64,000 nucleotides of DNA, taken from Stropharia rugosoannulata (Eukaryota > Basidiomycota > Agaricomycetes > Agaricales > Strophariaceae). A program made the translations under genes and the position numbers. The stretch covers positions 1,488,001-1,552,000 of the forward strand of contig JANCIK010000004.1 in NCBI GenBank assembly GCA_028532985.1, given 5' to 3'. Below are positions 60,401 to 64,000 of this stretch, piece after piece. Below the pieces are notes generated by a model. The model worked only from the letters and a program-made list of their open reading frames with translations. It made no database searches and had not been told where the DNA came from. Numbering within the stretch: the first letter of the stretch is position 1; the number at the start of each line of letters is the position of its first letter.

Positions 60401-61758
60401 TCAATTCGAGGAGTGAACTCAAACTTATCTTGTATGTTTTGGAAGCACCGTATTGGAGATACCCTAGCTGGTCGCACTTGTAGAGCCTCGTTGTAACGTC
60501 GCAATAACTCCCCAATAAACTCGGGACCATGGTTGTGATGGGTTTTGATCAACATGCGAATCTTAGGAAGAAGTTCATCTATATCACCGGTATGCAACAG
60601 TCCGTTATGCAGTAGTGATTCAAGCTGAAAGGCGATAGGCCAATCAAACTTTCCCAAAGTCTTGTGGAGTTCGTAAAGGCGCTTCCGATCAAAAAAACCT
60701 TGACGAAGTGTTTCAATCTGAGTAAAACCTGGGTTGCATCTGATTATCATATTGGTTGGTAGACTGGCCGTGGCGCACAGCTGCACAAAGTTTTCGACAA
60801 CATCCCTATGTTGGTCATTGTAAAGGACAAGTCGGAGGTGAGGACAGTATGGGGCTACTATGGTATGCCCTTCATGAATAGAGCCTACGCGATGTTTATA
60901 CTTGCGGTTGTCGACCTCTGTATCACCAGTCATCGTGCGATGAAATTTTATCTCTTCCATTACGGGAGGCGTAAGCGTGTCTAAGCAAATGTCTACTCCA
61001 AAATGTGAATGGAAGGGGAAAACAAAGAAGCTAGGATACGGACATGGTTTTCCTTCGTAGCCCACGCCTATTTTGCGTATGGTAGAGAAGCTTATAGCGA
61101 GGTTAAAGCCAAATTGTTCGGTCAATTCACTTCCAAGCTGAAAAAGTGCTGTTAAAATGTCGCTATCAAAAGACTGAACTGAATAGCCACTCACTGTGAT
61201 GCGGATTAATTTATGATCATAATCAAATCTGAGCCACGCGATGCTATCCCTGATGTAGTCCCGCTCCCATTCAATGGAGAATGCTCGAGGAGAGAGGCGT
61301 TCTTTATCACTGTTAGGGTATTGAGGTTGATAGAATATGCCAAACTGCACTGTGTCGACGCGGAATTTTGGTTCTAACGCTCGCAGCTTGTTGTGTCGTT
61401 CTTCTTCAATATCTGGGTCGATGTAAGGCGTTTTCACCAGCGTGTCAACCAGACCCTTGTGAGGTGGCTTGGGACTTTTGAAGAATTTGAGCTTCTTAGA
61501 ATTGATCCTGATGGGTTCGTTGCCATAAACAAACGAGAGAAATTTATAGGCTAGTTGCTCAGTAGGAAATGTAACTGTGCCAGTCCCATCGTTGCGAACA
61601 CCTCCTGCGGGATTGTCGTTGAGTTTTACTCGAAAATTGATGAGCCGGCCATCCTCGCTTCTGGGAGCAAAGCTTTCCGAGTGTAAAACAAGGGCAATCG
61701 CTCGCGTCACTTCCCAGCTATTGACTTCATTAGGGATATGCTTGATACTGAGATCCAT
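57436..61758 (-). CDS. RNA-dependent RNA polymerase of the RNA-silencing pathway
   Basis: Cellular RdRP (QDE-1/RDR class) that makes double-stranded RNA for small-RNA pathways. Starts MDLSIKHIPNEVNSWEVTRA. One long exon (about 59780-61758) includes RRYNEALQVRPARVSPIRCF, VTFTPTRMILEGPYASQSNR, DHFIRVDFRDEDRLQYRW, GRSFEFLAYSNSALREHAVW and GHGAYIFTDGFGCISKALGD. Then VLRQLRQVAMNDIL-type helices (DNPFLRQLRQVAMNDILRDI), RIPVPDSYLLVGVADEGPA and GGGDVDGDLFAVI, the catalytic DxDGD loop, intact but split by an intron. Then LLIIADQSSLGMFDPNCLFL, AELCSHAVDYAKLGTPPDIE and ALGYLYRRIE. An 11-nt exon at 58295-58305 is required for IADQSS. The C-terminal exon ends CLNTLGSSPSL. All catalytic elements present, so probably functional. 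Confidence 0.9.
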
Positions 61759-62035
61759 ATTACAGAGTTGCTACAGAGTGAGGTGCAATGACTTGAAGGA
61801 TGTTTATGTGTTGCATGAGAGGTGGCCTGAGGTGGCTCGTGGGCGATAACACAAAGCTTAAAAGAGCTTGAACCTGTACAGACCAAATAAACAGAGGACA
61901 GAGCTTGAAAGACCAATTACCTCCAATTACATCACATGCCCATTACCGCGGGTAAATTAAGACCTCCGGCCCGCTGCCATGGAGCCAATCATACCTTGCA
62001 TCTAAGTACTCTACATTATTGATACCTTCTAATCC
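61759..62035. promoter_or_regulatory. Divergent promoter region between the RdRP and BMT2 genes
   Basis: 277 bases separating two opposite start codons. No clear TATA box. Assigned by layout only. Confidence 0.4.
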
Positions 62036-63052
62036 ATGCCCAAAGTTCGTAAACGCAAGTCCCCCATTATCTTGACTCCACCTACGACGAAGTCAACTGC
62101 AGCCCAGTCATGTAGAAACACTATCCGCAGATATCATGTTCTCCTCAAACAGAAAAAAGCTCTCGAGGACAGTACCGAGCCCACTAGCCTTCTCACTTTG
62201 ACAAAAATAGAGAAGGAACTAACATCTCTTGGTGGCTTAGAGAGATACCAGGAGCTTTCCTCATTAGGGCAAAATGAAGAACGTGGCGGCGGGAGCGAGA
62301 AGGTTTTCATTACATGGTTGAAAGAGCTCGATCTGCGCAACGCATCTGAGGGTGAAGCGAAGATCCAGTGAGTTTCTGAAAGGTATCATGAAACACGTTT
62401 GTTAATATGAAATAGACTCCTTGAAGTGGGCGCGCTCAAACCAGACAACTACGAAAGATGCAGGTCTTGGATTGATTGCACCCCGATTGACTTGCATGCT
62501 CGACATCCTCAGATACGAGAACAGGATTTCTTATGTATGAATGTGAAAGAACACAGAGAAAAGTGGGACGCGATTAGTTTGAGTCTAGTTCTGAATTTTA
62601 TTCCTGCGCCTAAAGACAGAGGTATGCAGATATGTTCAATAGTTGTTCCACAAGGCCGGTTCGAATTAACTTCATCTATTGACTTGTCATAGGAAAAATG
62701 CTCTTGCTCGCTCACGAGATGTTGACTTCGGGAGGACTGCTTTTTCTCGCCGTAAATCAGCATCCTTCATCGAGCTTACTGTCTACTAACAATGCTATAT
62801 GACCAGCTCCCTCTACCTTGTGTTGCTAACTCCCGATACGTCACGTTTGATTATCTCAAAATGCTCATGGAGTCTATCGGGTTCGCTCAAGTGAAGGAAA
62901 GATGGAAGAAGAATGGGAGGATGGGCTACTGGCTATATCGGAAATCAGGACCGTCGGGTCCAGGAAACGTAAAATCGACATACTTATTCGAAAAGAAAAG
63001 AATACTTCGCACCGGACAGAGAAATAATTTCTCCATTGTACTGGAACGTTAA
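62036..63052 (+). CDS. BMT2: 25S rRNA adenine-N1 methyltransferase Bmt2
   Basis: Nucleolar SAM-dependent enzyme that makes m1A in 25S rRNA (A2142 in yeast). Starts MPKVRKRKSPIILTPPTTKS. Conserved blocks: LTKIEKELTSLGGLERYQEL, LLEVGALKPDNYERCRSWID, CTPIDLHARHPQIREQDFLC, EKWDAISLSLVLNFIPAPKD, KMLLLAHEMLTSGGLLFLA, LPLPCVANSRYVTFDYLKML and NNFSIVLER at the end. The SAM-site reading LEVGALKPDN and the DLxxxHPxIxEQDF block are typical of Bmt2. Introns near 62368-62413, 62622-62693 and 62754-62808. About 280 residues. Confidence 0.85.
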
Positions 63053-63705
63053 CATTAGATTTTAATCTGTTCGGAGGCCAAACGACCAGATCTTTGCTCT
63101 TGCTCTACTTACAGGCACAATGCCGGGGCATAGTATATGTGTTCTGGAATCAATGTAGAATCATTGGCTTCGCTATCGCCCTTGATAAAGACATCCACGC
63201 ACTAATGCTGTATTTTGAGGTTTATAGCGTCAATTTTAATGTTAGTACAAGAGACAAGCCGGACCTAAATGTAAAAATTAATAAGTATGTCGCAGCTTGG
63301 GCTCAGTGGCCAGCAGTTATAAGCGGTCAAAATAGTCACGTTGTGATCATTAATTAGTTCAAGAATCTTCAATCACGAATCCTTGAAACTGTTACTCAGT
63401 AAGTATAAGCAATACGACGTCCCACAAGACCACACGGGACGACCACACTGTGCCACTCGAAACTATCCGAACTGCCATGGACGCTGACACGACTACTAGT
63501 ACTATGAAGAACTCGTTCAGCTCAGTGCTTCCACGCATCACCGTCAGTTCTGAAGCTACATCGACATGTCCCCTGTTAAGCTGAAATAAGTATTCGTCAT
63601 AGGCCCCTAAGATCAAGCGGAAATATTTACGAAAGGTTAGCTTTTTGAAAGAAATAAGCAACGCGTTCTACTGAGAGCTCAAGCACTTTTCATTTCTTGA
63701 CATAG
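63053..63705. other. Intergenic plus unresolved first exon of the bestrophin-like gene
   Basis: 653 bases. Short open frames on both strands (63094-63357 plus, 63392-63661 minus) have no recognisable domain and are not annotated. The start of the downstream plus-strand gene must lie here, possibly at the ATG near 63477. Confidence 0.35.
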
Positions 63706-64000
63706 TATTCGTGGCTGCCTGACGTGTTACGCGTCAAAGGAAGTGTAAGTCCTATAATTGGTGGCCCATCGTAATTCTATACGTCCGCGTCACTGACGAT
63801 TTCTAGGTACTGCCCAGAATCCTCGGTCCTGTGTTGACGGTCACTCTGTTCTCTGTTCTTGTATGCTATGCGTCGACGAAGGGATACGAAGTTTCCCTTG
63901 TAAACTCTATCGTTCCGTTGTTGTCTGTCGTGGTAAGTATCGTTCTATAAAAGCCTTTGTTGAATTGAAAATTAAATGCATTTCCCTCAGGTTGGTCTTA
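63706..64000 (+). CDS. Bestrophin-like (UPF0187) anion channel, 5' part, runs off the window
   Basis: Three exon pieces (63706-63744, 63807-63932, 63991 onward) join in frame as YSWLPDVLRVKGS, VLPRILGPVLTVTLFSVLVC, YASTKGYEVSLVNSIVPLLS and VVVGL. The SWLPDVLRxKGSVLPRI start, first membrane helix and SIVPLLSVVVGL segment match fungal bestrophin/UPF0187 proteins, which are putative chloride channels. The most N-terminal exon was not fixed, and the C-terminus is beyond the window. Confidence 0.75.

Noticed and set aside
53630..61758. Functional clustering of POT1 and RdRP (telomere silencing module)
   Set aside because: Adjacency alone in a gene-dense genome; independent 5' and 3' ends and no shared regulatory signal seen.
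63094..63661. Two short open frames downstream of BMT2
   Set aside because: No domain, no splice continuity, and they sit between a terminator and the next gene's promoter.

Overview
The window is nuclear DNA of a filamentous basidiomycete fungus, most likely an Agaricomycete. Genes are dense and on both strands, and are cut by many introns of about 45-70 nt with GT..AG ends and CTAAT/CTRAY-like branch sites. The gene set (RNA-dependent RNA polymerase, HORMA meiotic protein, POT1, fungal-type cytochrome b561, KDZ transposase) fits that group. All function calls come from reading translated exons by eye; no database search was run.

Left flank (1-3.45 kb): the 3' end of a GBF1/Gea-type Sec7 ARF-GEF, a cytochrome b561 membrane protein, and the first half of a 5'-nucleotidase-family metallophosphoesterase.

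Mobile element (about 3.49-24.66 kb): the nucleotidase gene stops at an intron donor near 3449 and resumes in matching domain order near 24.79 kb. Between the halves lies a roughly 21.2-kb DNA transposon. It has terminal inverted repeats built from three copies of a 10-bp TRCACCCTGC-like motif at identical spacing at both ends. It has subterminal arrays of 18-bp ACWGT-N8-ACWGT motifs at both ends. It encodes a KDZ-superfamily (Kyakuja/Dileera/Zisupton) transposase of about 977 codons. Seven further apparent protein genes ride in it: a 311-aa unknown protein; a very large many-exon gene with a tandemly amplified exon; two genes with RNase H1 N-terminal/viroplasmin-like repeats; a 286-aa unknown protein; a Cys-motif plus coiled-coil protein; and a pair of paralogous small Cys-rich proteins on either side of the transposase. 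The transposase and the largest cargo gene carry apparent 1-2 nt frameshifts.

Right flank (24.8-64 kb) is ordinary gene-dense chromosome: nucleotidase 3' half, small membrane protein, divergent SDR-like protein, 3-hydroxyisobutyrate dehydrogenase, SDA1, HOP1-type HORMA protein with PHD and winged-helix regions, TRAPP subunit Trs23, glutaminyl-peptide cyclotransferase, a MYND-finger protein, NAD(P)HX epimerase, a small coiled-coil protein, the PI4-kinase STT4, POT1, an RNA-silencing RdRP, the 25S rRNA methyltransferase Bmt2 and the start of a bestrophin-like channel. These housekeeping genes show no pathway clustering. Their main interest is odd splicing: GC-AG introns, 11-12 nt micro-exons, and introns inside catalytic motifs.
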